Of a DNA stretch of 25,408 nucleotides, positions 15,601 through 22,576 are shown one piece after another; position 1 is the first letter of the stretch, and the number at the start of each line of letters is the position of its first letter. The notes under the pieces are model-generated. The model was not told the DNA's origin. It was given only the letters and a program-made list of their open reading frames with translations, and searched no databases. Source of the DNA: Candidatus Hydrogenedentes bacterium UBA2224 (GTDB lineage Bacteria > Hydrogenedentota > Hydrogenedentia > Hydrogenedentales > SLHB01); NCBI GenBank assembly GCA_002348185.1, contig DDYW01000024.1, positions 19,889-45,296 on the forward strand. The letters are read 5' to 3'. The position numbers and the translations under genes are program-made.

Positions 15601-16211
15601 ACCTCGCGGAAGAGCGCCACGCCGCCGGCGACAAGTTCTGGTGGTATGTCTGCACCGGGCCCAAAGCCCCCTACGCGACCCTGTTCATCGACCATCCTGC
15701 GACCGAGCTGCGCGTGTGGCTCTGGCAGACCTGGGAAAACAAGGTCGAGGGCATCCTGGTCTGGCAGAGCAACTACTGGACCAGTTCCGTCGCCTATCCG
15801 GATGCGCCACAGAATCCCTACGACGACCCGATGGGCTGGGTGACGGGCTACGGCACTCCGCCGGGCACCCGGCAGCCCTGGGGGAACGGCGACGGACGCT
15901 TCATCTATCCCCCCGAGGCCGCCGCCGGCGGCCATCCCGCGGAACCGGTCCTCGAGGGCCCCGTCGACAGCATCCGCTGGGAAATGCTGCGCGATGGCGT
16001 CGAGGACTACGAGTATTTTGTCATTCTGGAGAGGCTTCTCGAATCGCGCCGGGACCGGATTCCCGCCGGGGAGCGAGGCATCTATGAGGGATTGCTGGAC
16101 GTCCCCGACAGCATCTCCAAGAGCCTGAAGGAATTCACCCGGGATCCCGCCCCGCTCGAAGCGCGACGCGACGCGATCGCACGGGCGATCGTGAAGCTGC
16201 TACGCCTGTAA
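12693..16211 (+). CDS. Secreted multidomain DUF4091 glycoside-hydrolase-like protein
   Basis: 1172 residues. Residues 1-26 form a signal peptide (MIVRRAVVSMLLYSVAALV, cleavage near C-L-A-Q-A). Residues ~28-165 resemble a carbohydrate-binding jelly roll (NASFEAGQDGPAGWTLSGG, SSVYIITFDARSW). Further beta-sandwich modules follow to ~460, then the N-terminal domain typical of DUF4091 proteins (LARNETEAVQLVISP, AGTYRGSLRVHADG), and a TIM barrel from ~614. A second jelly-roll-like segment (~675-830, LRMRFWYKTRDPGQRFLVSL and ALWLDEVVLED) appears inserted inside the barrel. The barrel resumes at FDWTAWDLAMTHAIDELGFNSFQLP and contains AYVYWFDEPDPKDYEF, where E918 is a candidate catalytic acid. It ends with the family signature RWEMLRDGVEDYEYFVILERLL. 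It is predicted to act outside the cytoplasm on a polysaccharide; the substrate is unknown. Confidence 0.9.
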   Translation: MIVRRAVVSMLLYSVAALVPPACLAQAVDVPNASFEAGQDGPAGWTLSGGAGKWLDGEASDGARAIQVTGTGDDSNYWQSTPLALEPSSVYIITFDARSWGGSGGTAISGPQFCNRDLGPLTESWQPFSSVFFTPAATGPGEGWLRFGQWEVGGTMAFDHVAVFRAYPLYTEQEGIRLGEGERVDGNTYTFSAPHYAVSRNQSRPLIRQQCHFNTNRWSFGSGSELVYQHQIAAHNQTEAGIDVTIANYSAGRLAAEASRDGLNWMPIGEASADGNALLTLPEALFPAGEVYVRLRGMPSEAAEGGAGPCAFNLITYAYRAVLDGAPVTLRGETRFVAVTAVDPEVTVVIDSLGDALPGGANLIRLQIDNRTGRPVSAAPSLTITGEGGQLVLDNPEVQIPAGTSALEIPYEIPGSGAFTLEASLEPGLTFAFRADFHVPQLFETAYGERVPGSTADVVLWRASSGWKVARSRPAPSRQADAVELRLARNETEAVQLVISPQRPLTGLTVTPADLTGPSGAVLPASAVEVLRVRYVDVVLPTDETGVAAPWPDPLPPFQGPIDVAAGANQPLWVRVKTPTDLPAGTYRGSLRVHADGFDAETPLQVEIYDFELPNRMTCVSAFGLDPGLVFEYQKLSEPAQRREVMDRYLANFSEHRIAPYNPAPMDSIGLSWTGLPKWQGGETDTETKHAGNASRFLNDPHTDRSVSLTYTDQLPLPGKGLRMRFWYKTRDPGQRFLVSLRHFDAAGAWMSGRNLDIVTAGEGSWQFFERTITEFPEGARSCAFAAYPTTWSDTGDTTGALWLDEVVLEDAETGQALIEHGGFEDVAPGQILPVFDWTAWDLAMTHAIDELGFNSFQLPVQGLGGGTFHSRYEPSMLGYAEGTPQYQQLFRAYLQGLQEHLREKGWLDEAYVYWFDEPDPKDYEFVMNGFRKLKENAPDIHRMLTEQIEPALVGGPNIWCPLTPAYNFDLAEERHAAGDKFWWYVCTGPKAPYATLFIDHPATELRVWLWQTWENKVEGILVWQSNYWTSSVAYPDAPQNPYDDPMGWVTGYGTPPGTRQPWGNGDGRFIYPPEAAAGGHPAEPVLEGPVDSIRWEMLRDGVEDYEYFVILERLLESRRDRIPAGERGIYEGLLDVPDSISKSLKEFTRDPAPLEARRDAIARAIVKLLRL

Positions 16212-16245
16212 AGGGGCGCCTCGGCCCAGACCCTCGCGCATAAAC

Positions 16246-16279
16246 ACGCCGCCCGCTGGAATTGTCCAGCGGGCGGCGT
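16246..16279. terminator. Bidirectional stem-loop between the DUF4091 and leuB genes
   Basis: A perfect 15-base-pair stem (outer pair A16246-T16279, core CGCCGCCCGCTGGA) with a four-base ATTG loop sits between two convergent genes, 34 bases after the plus-strand stop and 24 after the minus-strand stop. There is no long T-run on either side; the minus strand reads TGTTTATG after the stem. The position and stability argue for shared termination. Confidence 0.75.
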
Positions 16280-16303
16280 TCCCAAAAGCCCCACCACGTC
16301 GGG

Positions 16304-17383
16304 TCAGAGCGTGGCAACCCGGTTGGCGATGTCGTCACCGATCCTGGTGGTCGACATCCCGCATTCCTTGATCTCCTTGGCCGACATGCCGGAAAGCGTG
16401 CCGCTTTTCAGAAAATCGACGCACGCCGTCTCCACGAGATCCGCCGCTTCCTGTTCGCCCAGGTAATCGAGCATCATCTGCCCCGCGAAAATGCACGCGA
16501 GCGGGTTGATCACGTTCAAGCCCGTGTATTTCGGCGCGCTGCCGCCGATCGGTTCGAACATCGACACACCCTCGGGGTTGATGTTGCCGCCCGCGGCAAT
16601 GCCCATGCCGCCCTGTACCATGGCGCCCAGGTCCGTGATGATATCGCCGAACATGTTGCCGGTCACGATTACGTCGAACCATTCGGGGTTCTTCACCATC
16701 CACATGGTGATGGCGTCGACGTGCGCGTATTCGCGCTTGATGTCGGGGTACTCGGCCGCGCCCATCGCATGAAATGCGCGCTCCCACAGGTCGAAAACGT
16801 AGGTGAGCACGTTGGTCTTGCCGCACAGGGTCAGCGTGTTCGTCTTGTTGCGTTTGCGGGCAACGTCGAACGCGAACTTCAGGCAGCGATCCACCTCAAA
16901 TCGGGTGTAGACCATGCACTGCTCGGCCACCTCATGGGGCGTCCCCTTCTTCTGCACCCCGCCAAAGCCCGTATACAGGCCCGCTGAATTCTCGCGGACC
17001 ACCACAAAATCGATGTCTTCCGGGCCTTTGTTCTTGATCGGGGTCTCCACGTTCGGATACAGCTTCACCGGCCGCAGGTTGATGTACTGGTCCAGCTCAA
17101 AACGCGTCCGAAGGAGAATACCCTTTTCCAGAATGCCCGGTTTCACGTCCGGATGGCCGATCGCGCCCAGCAGAATCGCGTCGTGCTGGCGGAATTCGTC
17201 CAGCGCGGAATCCGGGAGAATCTCGCCCGTCGCCAGGTAGCGGTTGCCGCCGAAATCGTAATCCGTTGTTTCCAGGGTGATGTTGCAGCGAGCGGCGGCC
17301 GCGCGAACGACCTTCACCGCTTCCGCCAGAACTTCCGGGCCGGTGCCGTCGCCACCCATCAGTGCAATTTTGTACTTCGACAT
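16304..17383 (-). CDS. leuB: 3-isopropylmalate dehydrogenase
   Basis: 359 residues, the family length. LeuB oxidatively decarboxylates 3-isopropylmalate with NAD in leucine synthesis, in the cytoplasm. The substrate arginines are visible in LLRTRFELDQYINLRPVKLYP (R92, R94, R104) and at R130. Catalytic Y137 is in ENSAGLYTG and K189 in CGKTN. The metal aspartates are D223 (VDAITMWM), D247 and D251 (GDIITDLGAM). The cofactor loop is FEPIGGSAPKYTG. Isocitrate, tartrate and malate dehydrogenases share the fold, but the INLRP pattern favours LeuB. The start ATG at 17381-17383 follows AAGGGGGAG; a longer in-frame start at 17461 was rejected because it overlaps the promoter. leuA, leuC and leuD are not nearby, so leucine genes are scattered in this genome or the substrate differs. 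Confidence 0.88.
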   Translation of the reverse strand: MSKYKIALMGGDGTGPEVLAEAVKVVRAAAARCNITLETTDYDFGGNRYLATGEILPDSALDEFRQHDAILLGAIGHPDVKPGILEKGILLRTRFELDQYINLRPVKLYPNVETPIKNKGPEDIDFVVVRENSAGLYTGFGGVQKKGTPHEVAEQCMVYTRFEVDRCLKFAFDVARKRNKTNTLTLCGKTNVLTYVFDLWERAFHAMGAAEYPDIKREYAHVDAITMWMVKNPEWFDVIVTGNMFGDIITDLGAMVQGGMGIAAGGNINPEGVSMFEPIGGSAPKYTGLNVINPLACIFAGQMMLDYLGEQEAADLVETACVDFLKSGTLSGMSAKEIKECGMSTTRIGDDIANRVATL

Positions 17384-17451
17384 GCTCGGCTCCCCCTTCA
17401 TGTTGAGGACGAATGGGTCCCGAGCGCGCGCACCGCGCCCGGGAACGCGCA

Positions 17452-17480
17452 ATGGTAGCACGCACCGGAGAAGGATGCAA
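17452..17480 (-). promoter_or_regulatory. Sigma70-type promoter for leuB
   Basis: On the minus strand, TTGCAT (17475-17480) and TACCAT (17452-17457) are separated by 17 bases. The leader to the ATG at 17383 is about 62 bases. The element nearly duplicates the WbsX promoter (TTGCGT, 17 bases, TACCAT). It implies that leuB is transcribed independently of the upstream dehydrogenase gene. Confidence 0.7.
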
Positions 17481-17534
17481 AAGTAAGGACGGCTGAAAGC
17501 CAGAAAGGCCGTGCCCGATACACCGGCTTCGCCG

Positions 17535-18836
17535 CTATCCTCTCCCTACGCTGAAATACTGAAAACCATTCTGCTCCAGCGTGGCGGGGGTGTAGAGGTT
17601 GCGGCCGTCGAAAATGACGCGTTCGCGCATGAGCTCAGCCATGCGGTCGTAGTCGGGGCGGCGAAATTCGTTCCATTCGGTGCAGATGACGAGCCCGTCG
17701 GCATCCACCAGCGCGTCGTAGTTCTTGGCGGCCACCCGGATGCGGTCGCCGTACAAGGCCGCGAGCTTCTTGCCGGCGACGGGGTCGTAGGCGTGAATGG
17801 CCGCGCCCGCACCGAGCAGGGCGTCAATCACCCGCAGGGCCGGTGCGCCGCGGAGGTCGTCGGTGCGGGGTTTGAACGTCGTCCCCCAGATGGCGATACG
17901 TTTCCGCGCAACCGCTTCCCCATAAAACGATCGAATGCGCCCGATGAACCGGCGCAGTGCCGCATCGTTCACCGCGGCGGCGGCACGCAGCAGGGGCGCG
18001 TCGAGCCCCAGTTTCTCGGCCCAGGCCGCGCAGGCGATCACGTCTTTGGGCAGGCAGGAGCCTCCGAAGCCCAGTCCCGGAAACAGGTAGCCGGCGCCGA
18101 TGCGCCCGTCCGCGGCGACGGCTTCCCGCACATGCGACACGTCGGCGCCCGCGGCCTCGCAAAACGTGGCAAATTCGTTCATGACGGAAATGCGCGCAGC
18201 CAGCATGGCGTTGACAGCGAGTTTGCTCATCTCGGCGCTGGCCAGATCCATCGCCAGGAATGGCTTGCCGGTGCGCAGGAAGGGCGCGTACAGCTCCCGC
18301 ATGATCTCCAGCACGCGCACGTCTTCGCAGCCCACCACGATGCGGTCGGGCCGCAGGAAATCGTCGACCGCGGCCCCTTCCTTGATGAACTCGGGGTTGA
18401 CGACCACGTCGAATTCGTGGCCGGTGAGTTCTCTCATGCGCGCAGCGATGCGGGCTGTGGTGCCGGCGGGCCCCGTGCTCTTGTTGACGATGATGCGGTA
18501 GCCGTCCATGACCCGGGCCACGTGTTCGGCGGCGCCCATCAGGGCGGAGATGTCGTGCTCGCCGTTTTCAAGCGATGGCGTGCCCACGCAGAGGAACACC
18601 AGAAGGGACTTGGCCACGGCTTCCCCGGTGTCGCTGGTGAAGCTGAGACGTTCCTCCTCAATGTTGCGGGTGAGAAGTTCCTCGAGTCCCGGCTCGTAGA
18701 TGGACAGTTCGCCGCGCTTGAGCCGGGCGATCCGCTCCTCGTCGATATCCACGCAGATGACGCGGTGGCCCGTATCCGCAAGACACGTGCCGGCCACGAG
18801 GCCCACGTAGCCCGTCCCAATTACCGAAATGCGCAT
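17535..18836 (-). CDS. ugd: UDP-glucose 6-dehydrogenase family protein
   Basis: 433 residues. It oxidises UDP-glucose twice with NAD to UDP-glucuronate, a precursor of uronic-acid-containing envelope polysaccharides; the related UDP-ManNAc and GDP-mannose dehydrogenases cannot be fully excluded. The N-terminal Rossmann motif is VIGTGYVGLVAG (G7, G9, G12), with D30 closing the ribose site. The family motifs YEPGLEELL, CVGTPS, NPEFIKEGAAVDDFLRPDRIVVG (E153) and AEMSKLAVNAMLAARISVMNE (K205, N209) are present. The catalytic cysteine C261 is in GFGGSCLPKDV. The usual K-S-T-V-P-V-G-T motif reads KSTGPAGT here. The C-terminal half carries the second Rossmann-like domain (RIAIWGTTFKPRTDDLRGAP). The start has GGAGGG upstream. 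No convincing promoter was found in the 134-base gap to the epimerase gene. Confidence 0.93.
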   Translation of the reverse strand: MRISVIGTGYVGLVAGTCLADTGHRVICVDIDEERIARLKRGELSIYEPGLEELLTRNIEEERLSFTSDTGEAVAKSLLVFLCVGTPSLENGEHDISALMGAAEHVARVMDGYRIIVNKSTGPAGTTARIAARMRELTGHEFDVVVNPEFIKEGAAVDDFLRPDRIVVGCEDVRVLEIMRELYAPFLRTGKPFLAMDLASAEMSKLAVNAMLAARISVMNEFATFCEAAGADVSHVREAVAADGRIGAGYLFPGLGFGGSCLPKDVIACAAWAEKLGLDAPLLRAAAAVNDAALRRFIGRIRSFYGEAVARKRIAIWGTTFKPRTDDLRGAPALRVIDALLGAGAAIHAYDPVAGKKLAALYGDRIRVAAKNYDALVDADGLVICTEWNEFRRPDYDRMAELMRERVIFDGRNLYTPATLEQNGFQYFSVGRG

Positions 18837-18919
18837 GGCGACGTTCCCTCCGAGAAGCAGGGTCTATTCCGGCAACCGCGGCCGCCGCATGGCGCGACCC
18901 CGGGCGCGGCTGAAATGCC

Positions 18920-18949
18920 TGCGGGAGCCCACGCGATGGGGCTCCCGCA
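18920..18949 (-). terminator. Hairpin after the sugar isomerase/epimerase gene
   Basis: An 11-base-pair perfect stem (core GCGGGAGCCC with GGGCTCCCGC) with an eight-base loop starts 21 bases after the epimerase stop. On the minus strand the T-run (GTTTTTTAT) precedes rather than follows the stem, so it is not a classical intrinsic terminator. It may instead stabilise the 3' end. Confidence 0.55.
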
Positions 18950-18970
18950 TAAAAAACATCCGACGAAGGC

Positions 18971-19933
18971 TCAGGCCCACGTTATCGCGGTGACTTTTTC
19001 CGAGATGATGGCCTGTTTCAGGCATTCGACGGCCTTCCGCAGACCTTCGTTGTTCGACATGAGCGAGTCCTCGTGCTCAATGCTCAGCACGTGGTCGTAA
19101 CCCACCATCCGCAGGGTGGACACGAAATCCTTCCACCACTCGATGCTGTGGCCGTAACCGCAGGTGCGGAAAATCCACGACCGGTTGATCTCGTCGCCGT
19201 AATGTTTGGTGTCGAGTACCCCGTTGATGCGGGAATTCTGCTCGTACACCAGCGAGTCCTTGGCGTGCACGTGGAAGATCGCCTTCCCCAGAGCGCGCAC
19301 GACGTCGATGGGGTCCATGCCCTGCCAGAACAGGTGGCTCGGATCGAGGTTCGCACCCAGATTGTTGCCGCAGGCTTTACGGAGCTTCAGCATGGTCTCG
19401 GTGTTGTACACCACGAAGCCGGGGTGCAATTCGAACGCCACCTGGACCCCATGCTCCTTCGCGAATTTCGCCTGCTTGGTCCAGTACGGGATGACCTTCT
19501 TCTCCCACTGCCATTCCAGAGCCTCCAGGTAGTCCGGCGGCCAGGGGCAGGTGACCCACGAAGGCCGCTTGGCGCTCTCATCGGAACCCGGGCAGCCCGA
19601 GAAATCGATCACGGTCTTCACGCCCATCATCTCCGCCAGCTTGATGGTGTCGGTCTGCACCTGCTGGCATTTCTGGGCGTATTTCACGTCGGGATGGAGG
19701 CAGTTGCCATGGCAGCTCAACGCGCTGAGAATCATCCCCTCGCCCTTGAGCAGCGCCAGCAGCTCGTCGCGCTTGGGTTTCGACTTCAGCAGGTCCTGCA
19801 ACGGCGCGTGCGGGTCGCCCGGGAAATTGCCCGTGCCCAGTTCGACCGCCTCGAGCCCCAGCGGTCGCGTCATTTCAAGGACTTTCTGGAGCGGCATGTT
19901 GCTGTACATCGCTGTGAGAAAACCTAACTTCAT
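18971..19933 (-). CDS. Sugar phosphate isomerase/epimerase-type TIM barrel protein
   Basis: 320 residues of the xylose-isomerase-like (AP endonuclease 2) TIM-barrel family, which moves carbonyl groups or epimerises sugars through a divalent metal. The four expected metal ligands are visible: E168 in AFELHPG, D197 in ANLDPSHLFWQG, H223 in FHVHAKDS and E286 in SIEHEDS. N-terminal MKLGFLTAMYSNMPLQKVLE and LEAVELGTGNFPG are also typical. The start at 19931-19933 has GGAGGGAG seven bases upstream; an in-frame ATG at 19972 was rejected for lack of one. No signal peptide, so cytoplasmic. It follows a Gfo/Idh oxidoreductase on the same strand, a pairing common in sugar and inositol catabolism and in redox-assisted glycoside cleavage. 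The substrate is not predictable from the sequence. Confidence 0.88.
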   Translation of the reverse strand: MKLGFLTAMYSNMPLQKVLEMTRPLGLEAVELGTGNFPGDPHAPLQDLLKSKPKRDELLALLKGEGMILSALSCHGNCLHPDVKYAQKCQQVQTDTIKLAEMMGVKTVIDFSGCPGSDESAKRPSWVTCPWPPDYLEALEWQWEKKVIPYWTKQAKFAKEHGVQVAFELHPGFVVYNTETMLKLRKACGNNLGANLDPSHLFWQGMDPIDVVRALGKAIFHVHAKDSLVYEQNSRINGVLDTKHYGDEINRSWIFRTCGYGHSIEWWKDFVSTLRMVGYDHVLSIEHEDSLMSNNEGLRKAVECLKQAIISEKVTAITWA

Positions 19934-20040
19934 GGTCGTTCTCCCTCCTCTGGTTTGAACCTTCGGGGACATGACAACGCGCGCCGCGCACCCGGCCAGG
20001 CGATTTCCGTGTTCATGCCCTCGGCATTTGCAGTTCGTTC

Positions 20041-20069
20041 AGTGTAATCGGACCGTCCCCAAATTTCAC
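20041..20069 (-). promoter_or_regulatory. Candidate promoter for the isomerase/epimerase gene
   Basis: On the minus strand, GTGAAA (20064-20069) and TACACT (20041-20046) are separated by 17 bases, each matching four of six consensus positions. The leader would be about 100 bases. The 260-base gap and the hairpins after the oxidoreductase gene also favour a separate start. Confidence 0.4.
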
Positions 20070-20116
20070 GCATAAAAGCCGGCTCACGCACGAGCGCGGG
20101 CACGACCGTCTTGCGA

Positions 20117-20158
20117 ACCGCACCGGGCGGGCGCGCGCTCACGCCTGCCCGGTGCGGT
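20117..20158 (-). terminator. Stem-loop downstream of the Gfo/Idh gene
   Basis: A perfect 12-base-pair stem (ACCGCACCGGGC, 20117-20128, with GCCCGGTGCGGT, 20147-20158) has an 18-base loop that can shorten by further pairing. It lies 36 bases after the oxidoreductase stop. No T-run follows on the minus strand. Confidence 0.5.
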
Positions 20159-20170
20159 CAATCGTCGACC

Positions 20171-20196
20171 TGAACCCGAAGCCCGGGTCGGGTTCA
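20171..20196 (-). terminator. Hairpin containing the Gfo/Idh stop codon
   Basis: TGAACCCGA (20171-20179) pairs perfectly with TCGGGTTCA (20188-20196). The TGA stop of the oxidoreductase is the first triplet of the stem on the minus strand. Together with the next stem-loop it forms a tandem structure that probably ends or protects the transcript. There is no T-run. Confidence 0.45.
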
Positions 20197-21360
20197 CTTC
20201 ACGGCGACCCAGCGCTTCGACTTCGCGGCACGCTCGACCGCGTCGAGCACTTTCTGGCATTTCACCGCGTCCGCGAAGGTCGGGAAATCGTTCTTCTTCC
20301 GGTTCAGCCCGCACAGGAATTCAAATATCTCATGCACGAACAGATGCTCGTAACCGATCAGATGTCCCGGCGGCCACCACGCATAGGTGTAGGGATGGCC
20401 CGAATCCGTCGCGAGCACTTTCCGGAACCCCTGGGCAGTGGCCGGGTCGGCGCAGTTGTAATACTGGAACACGTTCATGTCTTCCTTGTTCCACAGCACC
20501 GAACCCTTGCTGCCGTAAATCTCGATCGAGTTGTAATTGCGCCGGCCGGGGGCAAAACGCGTCGCCTCGAACGTCGCCAGTGTGTTCGCGCCCTTGATGC
20601 GCGCCACATAGGCCACCGCGTCGTCCACGTCCACCGTGTCGTATTTCTTCTGTTTCTTCCGGCCCTTCGCGCCCCACGCGCCCACGTCGCTGTCCGCGAT
20701 GACGCGCTTCTTGATGAAAGTCTCCATGGTGGCCGCAAGCTCCGACACGTCGCCCACCAGGAAGTGGCACAGGTCGGTGATGTGCGCTCCAATGTCGCCC
20801 AGCGCCCCGCTGCCCGTGTGCTTCTTCTTCAGACGCCACACCATCGGGAAGTCCGGATCCGCGATCCAGTCCTGCTGATACGCCGCACGGAAATGGTAGA
20901 TGTCGCCCAGCTCTTTCCTGACGATCATGTTCTTGATCGTCTGTACCGCCGGCGCAAACCGGTACGAGAACCCGCACATGTGCTTCACGCCCGCCTTCTC
21001 GGCGGCCTTCAGCATGTCCTGCGCCTCTTTCAGCGTGTTCGCCAGCGGCTTCTCGCACACGATGTGCTTGCCTGCCCGGGCCGCTTCGATCGCAATGGCC
21101 GGATGCAGGAAGTTCGGCGTGCAGATGTCGACGATATCGATGTCCGGCCGGTTCACCACCTCTTTCCAGTCCAGCGAGGTCTCCTGCCAGCCCCATTTCT
21201 CCGCGACCGCCACCTCTTCCTTAAACTTCCCGCACAACACCTTCATCACCGGCTCGACCGGGGCGTCGAAGAACATCCCGACCTTCCGCCACGCGTTGCT
21301 GTGGGCCTTCCCCATAAATTGGGCGCCCACCAGGGCCACATTCACTTTCTTCTTGGCCAT
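20194..21360 (-). CDS. Gfo/Idh/MocA family oxidoreductase
   Basis: 388 residues. This family oxidises or reduces sugars and cyclitols with NAD(P). The N-terminal Rossmann fold has a variant dinucleotide loop, LVGAQFMGKAHS (G12, G17), where the second glycine of G-x-G-x-x-G is glutamine. The family motifs follow: DIDIVDICTPNFLHPAIAIEA, CEKPLANTLKEAQ (E103-K104-P105) and GALGDIGAHITDL, where D189 and H193 are the expected catalytic pair. The C-terminal domain is the usual beta sheet with a W-P-P-G-H-L-I-G-Y-E-H substrate loop. The start ATG at 21358-21360 has GGAGGGAG four bases upstream and a near-consensus promoter. No signal peptide, so cytoplasmic. The isomerase/epimerase gene follows, suggesting a shared sugar pathway. 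Confidence 0.93.
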   Translation of the reverse strand: MAKKKVNVALVGAQFMGKAHSNAWRKVGMFFDAPVEPVMKVLCGKFKEEVAVAEKWGWQETSLDWKEVVNRPDIDIVDICTPNFLHPAIAIEAARAGKHIVCEKPLANTLKEAQDMLKAAEKAGVKHMCGFSYRFAPAVQTIKNMIVRKELGDIYHFRAAYQQDWIADPDFPMVWRLKKKHTGSGALGDIGAHITDLCHFLVGDVSELAATMETFIKKRVIADSDVGAWGAKGRKKQKKYDTVDVDDAVAYVARIKGANTLATFEATRFAPGRRNYNSIEIYGSKGSVLWNKEDMNVFQYYNCADPATAQGFRKVLATDSGHPYTYAWWPPGHLIGYEHLFVHEIFEFLCGLNRKKNDFPTFADAVKCQKVLDAVERAAKSKRWVAVK

Positions 21361-21410
21361 ACTTCTCCCTCCTCCACAGTTGTGAGGTTACTGCCTTTGC
21401 TGGACCTCCT

Positions 21411-21439
21411 ATTATAGAAAGGGCTGTCCCGAATGCCAA
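21411..21439 (-). promoter_or_regulatory. Near-consensus sigma70 promoter for the Gfo/Idh gene
   Basis: On the minus strand, TTGGCA (21434-21439) and a perfect TATAAT (21411-21416) are separated by 17 bases. The predicted start near 21404 gives a leader of about 44 bases containing GGAGGAGGGAG. This is the best promoter in the window and implies strong basal expression. Confidence 0.82.
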
Positions 21440-21550
21440 GTGTCATCTACCGAAAGAATTCCCCTTCCCAACGTGCTCGAACCGGCACCGCAGGTGCGGG
21501 CCTCGAATGGCCGCAAGTGAAACCCGTGGATCACGCGCATTCTCTCATTC

Positions 21551-21570
21551 CAACCCCCGAACGGGGGTTG
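21551..21570. repeat. Isolated hairpin between divergent promoters
   Basis: CAACCCCC (21551-21558) pairs perfectly with GGGGGTTG (21563-21570) around a GAAC loop. It lies in the 369-base divergent gap between the Gfo/Idh and uppP genes, between the two promoters and inside neither. It could insulate the two promoters or be a REP-like relic. I see no gene in this gap. Confidence 0.55.
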
Positions 21571-21613
21571 AACAACCCCGGCGCTCTCCCGCATCTCCGT
21601 CGCGCGGGACACA

Positions 21614-21642
21614 TTGTGTGCCGTCTTCGCGGCGGCTATACT
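21614..21642 (+). promoter_or_regulatory. Sigma70-type promoter for the uppP operon
   Basis: TTGTGT (21614-21619) and TATACT (21637-21642) are separated by 17 bases. The predicted start near 21649 gives a leader of about 80 bases to the uppP ATG. No other promoter was found downstream within the four-gene cluster, supporting one transcript. Confidence 0.62.
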
Positions 21643-21729
21643 TCGCCGTATCAAAACGGCAACGACGCCGGTTTCCCCGGACGGGCACGGGGCGGACGGT
21701 TTTCCAGGCACAGGATGGGCGGTACGCGT

Positions 21730-22542
21730 ATGGAAGTCTTGAAGGCGGTGATCTTCGCGGTGGTCGAGGGCGTGACCGAGTTTCTGCCCATCAGCAGCAC
21801 CGGCCACATGATTCTTCTCGAGCAATTCCTGCAATTCCGGCAAAGCGAGCAGTTCCCGGCCGCGTTCATGGTGATCATTCAATTGCCGGCTATCCTGGCG
21901 GTGGTGGTCTATTTCTGGTCGAGCCTGTGGCCGTTCGGGAAGTCTCCCGAGGACCGTGACGCCGTCTTCGGACTCTGGGCGCGGATCGCAGTAGCCGTGC
22001 TTCCTGCGGTCGTGCTGGGGTTTCTGTTCGACGATTTCATCCAGGAAAAACTGTTCAATCCCCTGGTTGTGGCACTGGCCCTGCTCGTCGGCGGCGTGGC
22101 GCTGCTCCTGCTCGAACGCGGCGATCGGCGCCCCCGTTTCGAGCGCGCGGGCGATGCGGGGTTCGGTCGCGCCCTGGCCGTCGGGTTCTTCCAGTGCCTG
22201 GCCATGATCCCCGGCACGTCCAGGTCCGCCGCCACCATCATTGGCGGCATGCTGCTGGGGGCGAGCCGGTCGGCGGCCGCGGAATTCTCATTCTTCCTCG
22301 CCATCCCCACCATGCTGGGGGCCACGGCCCTGAAACTCGTGAAGGGCGGCGCGGCCTTCACCTCCATGGAATGGACGCTGCTGGCCGTCGGGGCCGTGGT
22401 CTCGTTCGGGGTGGCGTACGCCGTCGTGGCCTTCCTCATGAACTACATCCGCCGCCACGATTTCAAGGCGTTCGGGTACTATCGGATTGCATTGGCCCTG
22501 GCGGTGCTTGCATACTTCTTCCTTGCAGGTTCAAGGGTATAA
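21730..22542 (+). CDS. uppP: Undecaprenyl-diphosphatase (UppP/BacA)
   Basis: 270 residues, the standard length. UppP removes a phosphate from undecaprenyl diphosphate at the inner membrane, recycling the lipid carrier for peptidoglycan and other envelope glycans; raised dosage gives bacitracin resistance. The first signature is EGVTEFLPISSTGHMIL (E13, E17, H26, equal to E17, E21, H30 of E. coli). The second is MIPGTSRSAATIIGGMLLG with R165. Several hydrophobic segments (for example 46-64, 84-100, 113-128, 185-202, 215-238 and 251-267) fit the multi-pass fold. An in-frame ATG at 21715 would add five residues; 21730 was preferred because the protein then aligns with family starts and GGGCGG precedes it. 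It is the first gene of the predicted four-gene operon. Confidence 0.95.
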   Translation: MEVLKAVIFAVVEGVTEFLPISSTGHMILLEQFLQFRQSEQFPAAFMVIIQLPAILAVVVYFWSSLWPFGKSPEDRDAVFGLWARIAVAVLPAVVLGFLFDDFIQEKLFNPLVVALALLVGGVALLLLERGDRRPRFERAGDAGFGRALAVGFFQCLAMIPGTSRSAATIIGGMLLGASRSAAAEFSFFLAIPTMLGATALKLVKGGAAFTSMEWTLLAVGAVVSFGVAYAVVAFLMNYIRRHDFKAFGYYRIALALAVLAYFFLAGSRV

Positions 22543-22576
22543 GGCACCGCGCGGGCGGAGGATATGGGACGTTTTC

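Noticed and set aside
18837..18919. Promoter for ugd
   Set aside because: TTGCCG and TAGACC are present but at the wrong spacing; no usable -10/-35 pair was found.
17511..19100. 529-codon plus-strand open frame over ugd
   Set aside because: Antisense to a clearly recognised dehydrogenase, low-complexity composition, no homologous motifs.
20044..20066. REP-like remnant resembling GGGGAC/GTCCCC elements
   Set aside because: Only one short copy with a four-base stem; the same bases are better explained as part of a candidate promoter.
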